DNA from: Bacteroidales bacterium
GTDB lineage: Bacteria > Bacteroidota > Bacteroidia > Bacteroidales > JAADGE01
Assembly: GCA_029934265.1 (NCBI GenBank)
Contig: JAOZMN010000138.1
Span: 1 to 7,573, forward strand
Reading direction: 5' to 3'
DNA: 7,573 bases
Each line of letters begins with the position of its first letter. Position 1 is the stretch's first letter. The notes under the pieces were generated by a model. It ran no database searches. It was not told the origin of the DNA and worked only from the letters and a program-made list of their open reading frames with translations. This document shows, one piece after another, positions 1-6,484 of this stretch. Both the position numbers and the translations under genes were made by a program.

Positions 1-59
1 ACTTAAAACCCTAAGAGTCTGATTTCGAGAAAATCTACTTTTTAGACTGAACTCACAAA

Positions 60-67
60 TAATTTTG
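60..67 (+). promoter_or_regulatory. Possible -7 promoter element for batD
   Basis: TAATTTTG fits the Bacteroidota -7 consensus TAnnTTTG exactly. No clear TTG -33 element lies about 20 bases upstream, so this is a partial match only. If used, the transcript would begin near position 75 and the hairpins at 91-104 and 116-128 would lie in the 5' leader. Chance matches are common in DNA this AT-rich. Confidence 0.3.
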
Positions 68-90
68 TCATAGTACTTATAAGGGTTTTA

Positions 91-104
91 TGTAGATGCC
101 TACA
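91..104. repeat. Small hairpin TGTAG-ATGC-CTACA
   Basis: A perfect 5-bp stem (TGTAG 91-95, CTACA 100-104) with a 4-base loop. It sits 11 bases before the AGGTC/GACCT hairpin and may belong to the same repeat unit. No function can be assigned from the sequence. Confidence 0.45.
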
Positions 105-112
105 CCTCATTA

Positions 113-130
113 AACAGGTCGCAGACCTTA
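113..130. repeat. AGGTC-GCA-GACCT hairpin repeat, copy 1
   Basis: AGGTC (116-120) and GACCT (124-128) form a 5-bp stem around GCA. The whole 18-base block, AACAGGTCGCAGACCTTA, recurs with a single change, in the loop, at 6651-6668 between two unrelated genes, which is much more than expected by chance. It lies 16 bases before the batD start codon, so it could also affect batD translation. It is probably a dispersed palindromic element of this genome; that is inference from two copies. Confidence 0.6.
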
Positions 131-146
131 ACTTTAAATATTTAAT

Positions 147-1568
147 ATGAAAGGAACTTTATTATTAATGATTTCAATAATATTTTCCGGCTTGACTTTT
201 TCGCAAGTACGATTTACGGCACAATCCAAACGATTGGTAAGAGTGGGGGAAACTTTTCAATTAGAATTCAGCGTAAATTCAAATGCGTCGGGATTCAGGG
301 CACCTCGAATTTCCGGTTTTGATATCATTTCCGGTCCGAATAGTTCCACAAGCAGTAGTTATTCTTCAATAAATGGCAAAGTAACCAACACTATTACAAA
401 TACTTACTCCTATTATTTGCGGGCGAGACGAGCCGGTAAATTTACCGTTCCGGCGGCTCAAATAACCGTAAAAGGAAAAACTTATAAATCCAACTCCATA
501 AGTATAGAAGTTGTTGCCGGAGAAAATGGAAATACTCCCGGAAATCAACAGACCGGAGTTGCCGGCGAGGATTTATTTGTAAGAATAAATCTTTCAAAAA
601 CCAATGTATATCAGGGAGAATATATTATCGCAACAGCAAAAATATATACACGAGTCGATTTGGTGAATTTTGAAGATATTACATTTCCGCCGTTTACGGG
701 ATTTTGGAATCAGGATATAAAAACTTCATCAAATATATCATTAAAAAGAGAAAAAGTAAACGGAAAAATTTATGATGTAGGTTTGTTGAAACAAAATATA
801 TTATATGCCCAAAAACAAGGAAAATTAACAGTCGAACCGCTAAAAATAAAATTAGTAGTCCGACAAAAAAACGGAAAAGGAAGAGATTTTTTCGGAAGAA
901 TAGTAGATAGATACGAAAATGTACGAAAAGTTATTCAAAGTCTTCCTGTTACTGTAACCGTAAAACCTTTGCCGGGTAATAAACCCGATAATTTTTCCGG
1001 AATTGTAGGGTCGAATTTCAAAATTTCGGGCAGTATATCCAAAAACAAAATAAATGTAAACGACGGAATAAATTTGAAATTAAAACTTTCCGGAAGTGGA
1101 AATTTATCGTTAATAAACGAACTTGATATTGATTTGCCGTCCGGCTTTCAGGTATATCCGCCGACAATAAAAGAGAATATACAAAATACAACCGGTGGGA
1201 CTTCCGGCTATAAAGCATTCGATTATTTCATGCAGGCTCTCGAACCGGGAGAATATACTATAAAACCGATTGAATTTTGCTATTTTGATGTGAAATCAAA
1301 ACGGTATAAAACTATAAAAACAGATGAATTTAAAGTGTCTGTAGAGGGTGTGGCAGGAGAAAACGGAAATCAAAACGGTACGGTTTATAATCCGCAAGTT
1401 GAAGTTGAAAATCAAAACAGCGATATAAGGTACATAAAACAAAATAATTTAAAATTGTATGAAAAAAATAAACATTTTGTCGATTCAAATATTTTTTATG
1501 CTTCTTATGTTGCCGGATTACTACTGTTTTTCTTTATAATATTTATCAAAATAAAAATTAAAAAATAA
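147..1568 (+). CDS. batD: BatD, aerotolerance protein, cut by an in-frame stop
   Basis: BatD is a membrane protein of the Bacteroidota Bat (Bacteroides aerotolerance) operon, where it works with the von Willebrand-type BatA/BatB and the TPR proteins BatC/BatE at the inner membrane; its exact biochemical role is not settled. Visible here are a signal peptide (residues 1 to about 19), a long periplasmic beta-rich region with family-like stretches (VYQGEYIIATAKIYTRV in the middle; DYFMQALEPGEYTIKPIEF near residues 370-390), and one membrane helix at about 449-467 followed by a lysine-rich stop-transfer end. The product ends right after that helix at 473 aa, whereas Bacteroidota BatD proteins are usually near 590 aa with a cytosolic C-terminal domain. 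The missing part is present downstream in the same frame after the TAA at 1566-1568 (frame open to 1928, 594 codons including the stop position). The ATG at 147 is chosen because it directly precedes the signal peptide. Confidence 0.9.
   Translation: MKGTLLLMISIIFSGLTFSQVRFTAQSKRLVRVGETFQLEFSVNSNASGFRAPRISGFDIISGPNSSTSSSYSSINGKVTNTITNTYSYYLRARRAGKFTVPAAQITVKGKTYKSNSISIEVVAGENGNTPGNQQTGVAGEDLFVRINLSKTNVYQGEYIIATAKIYTRVDLVNFEDITFPPFTGFWNQDIKTSSNISLKREKVNGKIYDVGLLKQNILYAQKQGKLTVEPLKIKLVVRQKNGKGRDFFGRIVDRYENVRKVIQSLPVTVTVKPLPGNKPDNFSGIVGSNFKISGSISKNKINVNDGINLKLKLSGSGNLSLINELDIDLPSGFQVYPPTIKENIQNTTGGTSGYKAFDYFMQALEPGEYTIKPIEFCYFDVKSKRYKTIKTDEFKVSVEGVAGENGNQNGTVYNPQVEVENQNSDIRYIKQNNLKLYEKNKHFVDSNIFYASYVAGLLLFFFIIFIKIKIKK
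1566..1568 (+). other. batD: In-frame TAA interrupting batD
   Basis: The stop follows two AAA codons in a run of A-rich sequence. The next codons read N-A-D-I-A-K-Q-R-N-K-K and continue without another stop for 119 codons. One substitution (for example from AAA, CAA or GAA) explains it; a single insertion or deletion does not, because the frame is the same on both sides. batE, nuoE, nuoF and the crotonase gene also end in TAA, so UAA is a normal stop in this organism. Confidence 0.85.
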
Positions 1569-1643
1569 AACGCCGATATAGCAAAACAACGAAATAAAAA
1601 AGCAGGTAAAGTATCTCGAAAGAGGCTTAAAATAGCTGAAAGT

Positions 1644-1928
1644 TTGATGAAAAATAATGACGACAAGAAATTTTATGCCGAAATTTTGCAAGCAGTACAA
1701 GGCTATGTGTCCGATAAACTTTCGATACCGGTTTCCGAACTGACAAAAGAAAATATTAAAGAAAAACTTGTCGCCGTCGGAATAGAAAATTCCGAAACAG
1801 AAAACATTACAGACTTGCTTAATACTTGTGAATACGCACAATTTGCCCCAACAGATGAAGAATCAGCTCCTGAAAATATTTATAAAAAAGCAAGTGAAAT
1901 AATTACAAATCTTGAAAAACAAATTTGA
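1644..1928 (+). CDS. batD: Detached cytosolic C-terminal domain of BatD
   Basis: This 94-codon frame is in register with batD (1644 minus 147 is divisible by 3) and begins 75 bases after its stop. The possible starts are TTG at 1644 or ATG at 1647; no ribosome-binding site is evident before either, and the residues between 1569 and 1643 (basic, helical, with an RKRLKIAESLMK stretch) also belong to the domain. The sequence FYAEILQAVQGYVSDKLSIP, the following helices, and LLNTCEYAQFAP closely resemble the alpha-helical domain that ends Bacteroidota BatD proteins after the membrane helix. There is no signal peptide or membrane helix, so if made alone it would be a small cytosolic protein. It may be the tail of a read-through product, a separate polypeptide, or a dead remnant. 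Its good preservation argues for recent interruption or continuing use. Confidence 0.7.
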   Translation: MMKNNDDKKFYAEILQAVQGYVSDKLSIPVSELTKENIKEKLVAVGIENSETENITDLLNTCEYAQFAPTDEESAPENIYKKASEIITNLEKQI

Positions 1929-1940
1929 AAATTCAGAGCC

Positions 1941-2699
1941 ATGAAATATGTAATTGTTACAATATTAATTTTTGTTCAATTTTCGGTTTTTGCGAATTTG
2001 AAGGATAATTTAGAGCTTTTTGATAAGGCAAATAATCATTATTCAAAAGGTGAGTATGTCGAAGCACTCGATATTTACTTGAAAATTGAAAGTGCGGGCT
2101 ATAATTCTTCCGATTTGTATTACAATATTGCAAATACCTATTACAGAGCAGGGAAAACAACAAACGCAATTTTGTATTATGAAAGAGCAAGAATGCTGTC
2201 GCCGGACGATGATGCAATAAATAAAAATCTCGAAATGGCTAATTCGCAAGTTTATGATAAAATTATTCCTAAGCCGGAATTCGGACTTATATCGTTTTAC
2301 CGAGAAATTCGTGAATTTAAAGCTCCTGATTATTGGGCATATATGAGTGTTATTTCATTTCTTTCATTACTTTCGATATTGGGTTTTTATTTTTTTACAA
2401 GAAGTAAGAAAATAAAAATGCTTACTTTTTTTGTAGGCATAACATTTTTTTTAATATCGTTTGCAAGTTTTATTTTTGCAAAAACAGGATATAAAGAACT
2501 TGTTTCAAATAATAATGCTATAGTTACAGCTCCTGTTTGCTCGATAAAAAGTTCTCCTGATGATAATTCTACCGAATTATTTATTATTCATGAAGGTCTT
2601 AAAGTTTCAATTTCTGATAATTCCGGCGATTGGTACGAAGTCATTTTTAAAGATGGTAGAATCGGCTGGCTGAAAAAAGAAAGTATCGTGATTATATAA
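1941..2699 (+). CDS. batE: BatE, TPR and SH3-domain aerotolerance protein
   Basis: BatE closes the Bacteroidota Bat operon and probably scaffolds protein interactions at the inner membrane. The 252-aa product has a signal peptide (residues 1-18, ending SVFA), TPR-like helices at about 22-101 (ANNHYSKGEYVEALDIYLKI, then YNIANTYYRAGKTTNAILYYERA), two membrane helices at about 131-152 and 160-180 separated by a basic loop (RSKKIK), and a C-terminal bacterial SH3-like domain at about 192-252 (SIKSSPDDNSTELFIIHEGLKV, then GDWYEVIFKDGRIGWL). This is the full BatE layout at ordinary length. The gene begins 12 bases after the end of the batD frame, so the two are almost certainly co-transcribed. The ATG at 1941 gives a complete signal peptide. 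Nothing looks broken. Confidence 0.9.
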   Translation: MKYVIVTILIFVQFSVFANLKDNLELFDKANNHYSKGEYVEALDIYLKIESAGYNSSDLYYNIANTYYRAGKTTNAILYYERARMLSPDDDAINKNLEMANSQVYDKIIPKPEFGLISFYREIREFKAPDYWAYMSVISFLSLLSILGFYFFTRSKKIKMLTFFVGITFFLISFASFIFAKTGYKELVSNNNAIVTAPVCSIKSSPDDNSTELFIIHEGLKVSISDNSGDWYEVIFKDGRIGWLKKESIVII

Positions 2700-2700
2700 A

Positions 2701-2713
2701 CCCACATTGTGGG
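2701..2713. repeat. Palindrome CCCACA-T-TGTGGG after batE
   Basis: A perfect 6-bp stem around one central base, starting two bases after the batE stop codon. The one-base centre means an RNA hairpin would lose its inner pair to form a loop. It is not followed by a T-run, so it is a poor match to an intrinsic terminator, though it might mark the 3' end of the bat transcript. Just downstream TTTGACCTG (2715-2723) and CAGGTTAAA (2752-2760) form an imperfect 9-base inverted repeat (8 of 9 pair). Confidence 0.5.
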
Positions 2714-3008
2714 ATTTGACCTGTATAAATCATGAAATTTCTATTACAATGCAGGTTAAAATTAAATTTTTACACTTATGAAAAACGCCTAAGAAATTCT
2801 GTTTTGAGTGTTTATTTTCAACTTGTTGCAAATTATAAACAGATTAAAAATCGGAGTTAAAATCTTGTAGGTAAGTGTTATATTGCGTTTTGATGTAATT
2901 TGTTTTGTACTTTTTTGCAAAAAAACATTACTTTTTTGGTGGAATTTACTTTTTTGGTAAAGTTTTTGTAAAACATACTGTAAAGTATAACTTAATTTTT
3001 TTTGCAAT
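2714..3008. other. Gene-free stretch between batE and a secreted protein gene
   Basis: I find no convincing gene in the 309 bases between batE and the next start. The region holds the inverted repeat 2715-2723/2752-2760, three copies of TACTTTTTTG (2908-2917, 2929-2938, 2947-2956) and a small ATACT-GTAA-AGTAT hairpin (2975-2988) close to the next ATG. A 72-codon frame on the - strand (2789-3007) has lysine/asparagine-rich composition typical of translated AT-rich noncoding DNA. Confidence 0.6.
2908..2958 (+). repeat. Three spaced TACTTTTTTG direct repeats
   Basis: TACTTTTTTG occurs at 2908-2917, 2929-2938 and 2947-2956, starts 21 and 18 bases apart. The last two copies extend to the identical 13-mer TTACTTTTTTGGT (2928-2940 and 2946-2958). 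The spacing is close to two helical turns, which would suit repeated protein binding, but this may equally be part of a dispersed intergenic repeat. They lie 50-100 bases upstream of the gene at 3009. Confidence 0.5.
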
Positions 3009-3755
3009 ATGCGTTACTCTCTACTTTTGATAATTATTTTCGTATTCTTCGTATTTACAAGTCATGCTCAGACCGGGATTTATAATATTTCTGAAGTAGA
3101 GCTGTTTGTAAAAATAACAGAGTCCGATAAAAATTTTCTTACCGATACATTGACTATCGGAAATACAACCTTAATATGTTTTTACGATTTTTTTGTCAAA
3201 AAAATTGATGAATATAAAGGAACAAATAAAAAAACTTTTTATTATAAAGATAATTCTTTGATATTCATTAAAAATTTTTCTTTCGATAAAGAAATTTCCT
3301 TTCAGGGCAGATATAAAAACGTAAATAAACGAGAAGAACCTTTATATCTTGAACTTTCAGAGTTCTATAAAAGTATTTTCGAGAATAATTTTCCTCAAGT
3401 GAATTTTGCAAATATGCAACAGCAAATAAATGAAAGAACAAAAGAATTTTTTTATACTTATGAAATTAATAAACTTAAATTGGAAAAAGTCGATAGTTTG
3501 ATAACTCGAAATAATAAAAATTTGTATGTCAAAAGTTATGAAATGTGGACAAGTAATGAAGATGACGATGATGAACTTTTTTTATTTTATTCCGGAAAGT
3601 TGTCGGAGGATCTTAAAAAAAGTATTATAGAAAAAGAACATAATTTGATGAAAGATATTATTATTATAGATAAGCGTACAGGCAAAGAATATCCGATGCC
3701 GGATATTATATTTATAAAACCAAACCAAATAAGGAATTATCAAAGTTTAAATTGA
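3009..3755 (+). CDS. Secreted protein of unknown function
   Basis: I do not recognise a family. The 248-aa product has a clear signal peptide: M-R-Y-S, a strongly hydrophobic core (LLLIIIFVFFVF), and a cleavage-type end at SHA (residue 20) followed by QTG. There is no lipobox cysteine, so it should be a soluble periplasmic or surface protein rather than a lipoprotein. There are no further membrane helices. The mature part is rich in Lys, Asn, Phe and Tyr, with an amphipathic, probably helical stretch near residues 135-165 and an acidic patch (EDDDDE) at 184-189. It ends in a short basic, Pro-containing tail. The gene stands alone: 309 bases separate it from batE, and it converges with the crotonase gene across a strong palindrome. 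The ATG at 3009 is supported by the signal peptide directly behind it. Base composition resembles its neighbours. Confidence 0.75.
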   Translation: MRYSLLLIIIFVFFVFTSHAQTGIYNISEVELFVKITESDKNFLTDTLTIGNTTLICFYDFFVKKIDEYKGTNKKTFYYKDNSLIFIKNFSFDKEISFQGRYKNVNKREEPLYLELSEFYKSIFENNFPQVNFANMQQQINERTKEFFYTYEINKLKLEKVDSLITRNNKNLYVKSYEMWTSNEDDDDELFLFYSGKLSEDLKKSIIEKEHNLMKDIIIIDKRTGKEYPMPDIIFIKPNQIRNYQSLN

Positions 3756-3835
3756 CAAGAGGGTTTCCGAGACATTAATTGTTTTTTTATAAAGATAGGA
3801 GCTGATTTTTCCGAAATAATCAAAATACAGATTAA

Positions 3836-3877
3836 ATACAACTTTGACAAAGTTTTTAAACTTTGTCAAAGTTGTAT
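3836..3877. terminator. Large palindrome, probable terminator between convergent genes
   Basis: ATACAACTTTGACAAAG (3836-3852) is exactly complementary to CTTTGTCAAAGTTGTAT (3861-3877); the stem extends through TTT/AAA, leaving only TT at the centre, so 20 bp could pair. Each arm also contains a smaller palindrome (ACTTTG-A-CAAAGT). On the + strand it is followed by CTTTTTG, a modest U-tract, serving the gene at 3009-3755. On the - strand it begins 9 bases beyond the crotonase stop and is followed by TTAATCTG, a weaker tract. Its position between two converging genes fits a terminator used from both sides. It could alternatively be a copy of a dispersed palindromic repeat. Confidence 0.75.
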
Positions 3878-3885
3878 CTTTTTGT

Positions 3886-4659
3886 TTACTTAAATTCAGC
3901 TTTCCTTTTTTCCAAAAAAGCGGTAGTTCCTTCAATAAAATCGCCTGTTCCGAAACATCTGCCGAACTCTTGCACTTCAAAATCGAAACCATCGACACCC
4001 TCTTTATAGAATGCGTTTACACAAGCTATAACTCCGGCGACTGCTACCGGCGACTGTCTTAGGATTTTGCCGAGTAAATCTGTTGTGGTTTTCATCAGTT
4101 CGTTTAACGGCACAACATAATTTACAAGTTTTAAATCAAGAGCTTCATCTGATTTTATCATGCCTCCGGTCATAAGCAGTTCGAGAGCTTTACCTTTGCC
4201 GATTAATTGTGTAAGCCGTTGAGTCCCTGCGTATCCCGGAGTAACTCCAAGACTAACTTCCGGCTGTCCGAAACGAGAATTTACAGAAGCAATACGAATA
4301 TGACAAGCCATTGCAAGTTCCAAACCGCCACCAAGAGCAAAACCGTTTACTGCCGCAATTACAGGCTTTTTAGAGTCTTCAATAATTTTAAAAATCCGTT
4401 GTCCTTCGGCAGAAAGTTCGCTTCCTTGTTCGGGAGTAAAATTTGCAAATTCTTTAATATCCGCACCCGCCGCAAATGCTTTTTCGCCCGAACCGGTAAT
4501 TATAATTCCTCTTACTTCACTATTTTCCGTTGCAATTTTCATTGCTTGTTCCAACTCTGCAAACACCTCTTTATTAAGAGCATTTAATTGTTTGGGTCGG
4601 TTCAAAGTAATAGTAAAAATTCTATTTTGAATTTTCGTTAAAATATTTTTAAATTCCAT
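3886..4659 (-). CDS. Enoyl-CoA hydratase / crotonase (short-chain, Crt-like)
   Basis: A crotonase-superfamily enzyme that most likely adds water to a short-chain trans-2-enoyl-CoA, or removes it from the 3-hydroxyacyl-CoA, in the cytoplasm. The 257-aa length is typical. Features: TLNRPKQLNALN at 18-29, the oxyanion-hole segment AAGADIKEF (63-71), the second oxyanion region NGFALGGGLELAMACHIRIAS (105-125) with Glu114, and FGQPEVSLGVTPGYAGTQRL (130-149) with Glu134. Glu114 and Glu134 have the same 20-residue spacing as the two catalytic glutamates of mitochondrial enoyl-CoA hydratase (E144/E164), so hydratase activity is expected. The C-terminal part (FGRCFGTGDFIEGTTAFLEKRKAEF) resembles clostridial 3-hydroxybutyryl-CoA dehydratase (Crt). 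It starts 46 bases after the nuoF-like gene and is probably in the same operon, which hints at NADH-linked butyrate or crotonyl-CoA metabolism. Other crotonases would look similar, so substrate is uncertain. Confidence 0.88.
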   Translation of the reverse strand: MEFKNILTKIQNRIFTITLNRPKQLNALNKEVFAELEQAMKIATENSEVRGIIITGSGEKAFAAGADIKEFANFTPEQGSELSAEGQRIFKIIEDSKKPVIAAVNGFALGGGLELAMACHIRIASVNSRFGQPEVSLGVTPGYAGTQRLTQLIGKGKALELLMTGGMIKSDEALDLKLVNYVVPLNELMKTTTDLLGKILRQSPVAVAGVIACVNAFYKEGVDGFDFEVQEFGRCFGTGDFIEGTTAFLEKRKAEFK

Positions 4660-4705
4660 TTTTTATAAATTTATTTTAAATTGTAATTCGTTCATTGTAA
4701 ATTAT

Positions 4706-6484
4706 TTAGTACACTTTTATTGCATCGAAATTACATTTAGTAACACAAGTACCGCATTGAATACAAGCATCTTGTCTGATAAAATGAATTTCTTTTTTGC
4801 TTCCGTCTATTGCATCGGTCGGACAGTTTATTGCACAAAGCGTACAACCTGTACAGGCTTCCGGAATTACTTCGTAAGTAAGTAATTTAGTGCAACTTCC
4901 GGCGGTACATTTTTTATGAATAATATGGTCTTCATATTCGTTTCTGAAATATTTGATTGTCGTAAGAACAGGATTTGGAGCAGTTTGTCCGAGTCCGCAA
5001 AGCGAACCGTCTTTAATTTGATAAGAAAGTTCTTCGAGTTTTTCAATATCTCCCTCCTCTCCTTCTCCTTCGGTGATGCGAGTAAGAATTTCGAGCATTC
5101 TTTTTGTCCCAACACGGCAGAATGTACATTTTCCGCAGGATTCTTTTTGAGTAAAATCCAAGAAAAATCTTGCCATATCGATCATGCAAGTGGTTTCGTC
5201 CATTACTACCATTCCGCCGGAACCCATGATTGCACCCGTTGCATTTACGGAATCGTAATCGACCTTTGTATCAATAAGATGTTCAGGAATACAGCCACCG
5301 GACGGTCCTCCGAGTTGCACGGCTTTAAATTTTTTATTATTTTGGATTCCGCCTCCAAGTTTGAAAATTATATCTCTGATAGTCATTCCCATAGGGACTT
5401 CTACCAAACCTCCATTTTGGATTTTCCCGGTAAGGGCGAAAACTTTCGTTCCTTTACTTTTTTCGGTTCCGTATTTTGCATAAGCCTCTGCACCGTTAAG
5501 AAGTATCCAAGAAATATTAGAAAAAGTTTCAACATTATTAATGTTTGTCGGTTTTTTCCATAGTCCGGAAGTTGCCGGAAAAGGTGGGCGTTTACGAGGC
5601 ATTCCTCTTTCGCCTTCAACGGACGCTATAAGTGCGGTTTCTTCTCCGCAGACGAATGCTCCGGCACCTTCTTTTACATAAATATCAAGGTTGAAATTTA
5701 TAATTCCGAATATATTTTTTCCGAGATAGCCTTTTTTTCGTGCTTGTTCGAGTGCGATATTCAGGCGAACTATTGCAAGTGGATATTCGGCTCTGCAATA
5801 AATTACTCCTCCTGTTGCACCGATTGCATAAGCGCCGATAATCATGCCTTCGAGAATTGCGTGTGGGTCGCCTTCGAGTAAAGACCTGTCCATAAATGCT
5901 CCGGGGTCTCCTTCGTCGGCATTACAAATAATGTATTTTTCATCGGATTTTGCACCGTTTGCAAATTTCCATTTTATACCTGTCGGGAAACCTCCTCCTC
6001 CTCTGCCTCGTAAACCTGAATCTGTAACGGTTTGGATAACTTCTTGTTGAGAAATTTTATTTTTGGCAATTTTTTTGATAGCTTCGTATCCTTTATTTGC
6101 CTCATACTCTTCGAGCGACTCCGGATTTATGTTTCCGCAATTTCGTAAAGCAATTTTTACTTGATTATTCCAAAAAGTATCGTCTTCGGTCTCAAATTCT
6201 TTGGTATGAACTACATATTCTTTTATTACTTCATGTTTTTGAGTATGACTTTCCAAAATTTCAATTGCTTTTTCGGGGTCGATATCTCCGTATAAATATG
6301 AAGTGTCATTATCGAAAATTTCAACAAGAGGTTCACGAAAACACATTCCTATACAACTTGTTTTTTCGAGTTGTATGTCGTATTTTCCGTTTGCTTTAAG
6401 TTCTTCTATTTTATCGTAAACTTTTCCGGCTCCGGCTGCTATTCCGCAACTTCCGAGTCCTACTATTACTTTTAATTTTTTCAT
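4706..6484 (-). CDS. nuoF: NuoF/HydB-like NADH-oxidising flavo-iron-sulfur subunit
   Basis: The 592-aa product has the HydB/HndC layout, larger than plain complex I NuoF (about 420-450 aa). An N-terminal thioredoxin-like [2Fe-2S]-type domain (1-80; Cys13, Cys44, Cys48) precedes the FMN- and NADH-binding core: GLRGRGGGGFPTG from 157, NADEGDPGAF (188-197) and GAGAFVCGEETAL (273-285). The N3-type [4Fe-4S] site is Cys450, Cys453, Cys456 and Cys496. Next is a Cys526-x4-Cys531 pair preceded by His520, also present in hydrogenase HydB, then two ferredoxin clusters: Cys544/547/550/554 and Cys574/577/580/584. It should exchange electrons between NAD(H) and ferredoxin or a partner enzyme, in the cytoplasm with the NuoE-like subunit encoded upstream. 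Unlike Thermotoga HydB, whose N-domain begins C-x4-C, here the first cysteine position is Val8, leaving three. The domain's GSCGIAAGA and CIGMCFREPLVEI are closer to the HndB type. No hydrogenase or formate dehydrogenase gene is adjacent. Confidence 0.9.
   Translation of the reverse strand: MKKLKVIVGLGSCGIAAGAGKVYDKIEELKANGKYDIQLEKTSCIGMCFREPLVEIFDNDTSYLYGDIDPEKAIEILESHTQKHEVIKEYVVHTKEFETEDDTFWNNQVKIALRNCGNINPESLEEYEANKGYEAIKKIAKNKISQQEVIQTVTDSGLRGRGGGGFPTGIKWKFANGAKSDEKYIICNADEGDPGAFMDRSLLEGDPHAILEGMIIGAYAIGATGGVIYCRAEYPLAIVRLNIALEQARKKGYLGKNIFGIINFNLDIYVKEGAGAFVCGEETALIASVEGERGMPRKRPPFPATSGLWKKPTNINNVETFSNISWILLNGAEAYAKYGTEKSKGTKVFALTGKIQNGGLVEVPMGMTIRDIIFKLGGGIQNNKKFKAVQLGGPSGGCIPEHLIDTKVDYDSVNATGAIMGSGGMVVMDETTCMIDMARFFLDFTQKESCGKCTFCRVGTKRMLEILTRITEGEGEEGDIEKLEELSYQIKDGSLCGLGQTAPNPVLTTIKYFRNEYEDHIIHKKCTAGSCTKLLTYEVIPEACTGCTLCAINCPTDAIDGSKKEIHFIRQDACIQCGTCVTKCNFDAIKVY

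Larger units (their letters stand above)
1..146. other. Structured leader region upstream of batD
   Basis: This stretch carries no coding tail of any length: all three + frames hit a stop within the first 22 bases. It is rich in inverted repeats: TAAAACCCT (4-12) pairs with AGGGTTTTA (82-90); inside it GATTT (21-25) pairs with AAATC (31-35), flanked by AGTCT (16-20) and AGACT (44-48). Two further hairpins follow, at 91-104 and 116-128. The pairing is read by eye and no folding was computed. It may be a batD leader or a piece of a dispersed repeat; the preceding gene (batB or batC would be expected from known operons) is outside the window. Confidence 0.45.

Noticed and set aside
1566..1568. 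UAA reassigned to an amino acid in this organism
   Set aside because: batE, the nuoE-like, nuoF-like and crotonase genes all end in TAA at the expected family lengths, so a general code change is not supported.
1540..1600. Frameshift in the poly-A tract of batD
   Set aside because: The coding frame is identical before and after the stop, so a single insertion or deletion does not explain the interruption; a substitution does.
1521..1841. A 106-codon - strand frame across the batD stop
   Set aside because: It is antisense to the batD frame on both sides of the stop; the + strand product matches BatD, whereas this one is a Phe/Tyr/Cys-rich shadow.
2789..3007. A 72-codon - strand frame in the gap after batE
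   Set aside because: Composition is Lys/Asn/Gln/Ile-rich without any motif, the frame crosses the TACTTTTTTG repeats, and it has no promoter or operon context.
3844..4062. A 72-codon + strand frame starting inside the large palindrome
   Set aside because: It is antisense to the 3' end of the crotonase gene and starts within the probable terminator.
4916..5563. A 215-codon open frame on the + strand
   Set aside because: It lies entirely antisense to the well-supported nuoF-like gene, encodes a serine/phenylalanine-rich sequence without family features, and arises from the codon bias of the true strand.
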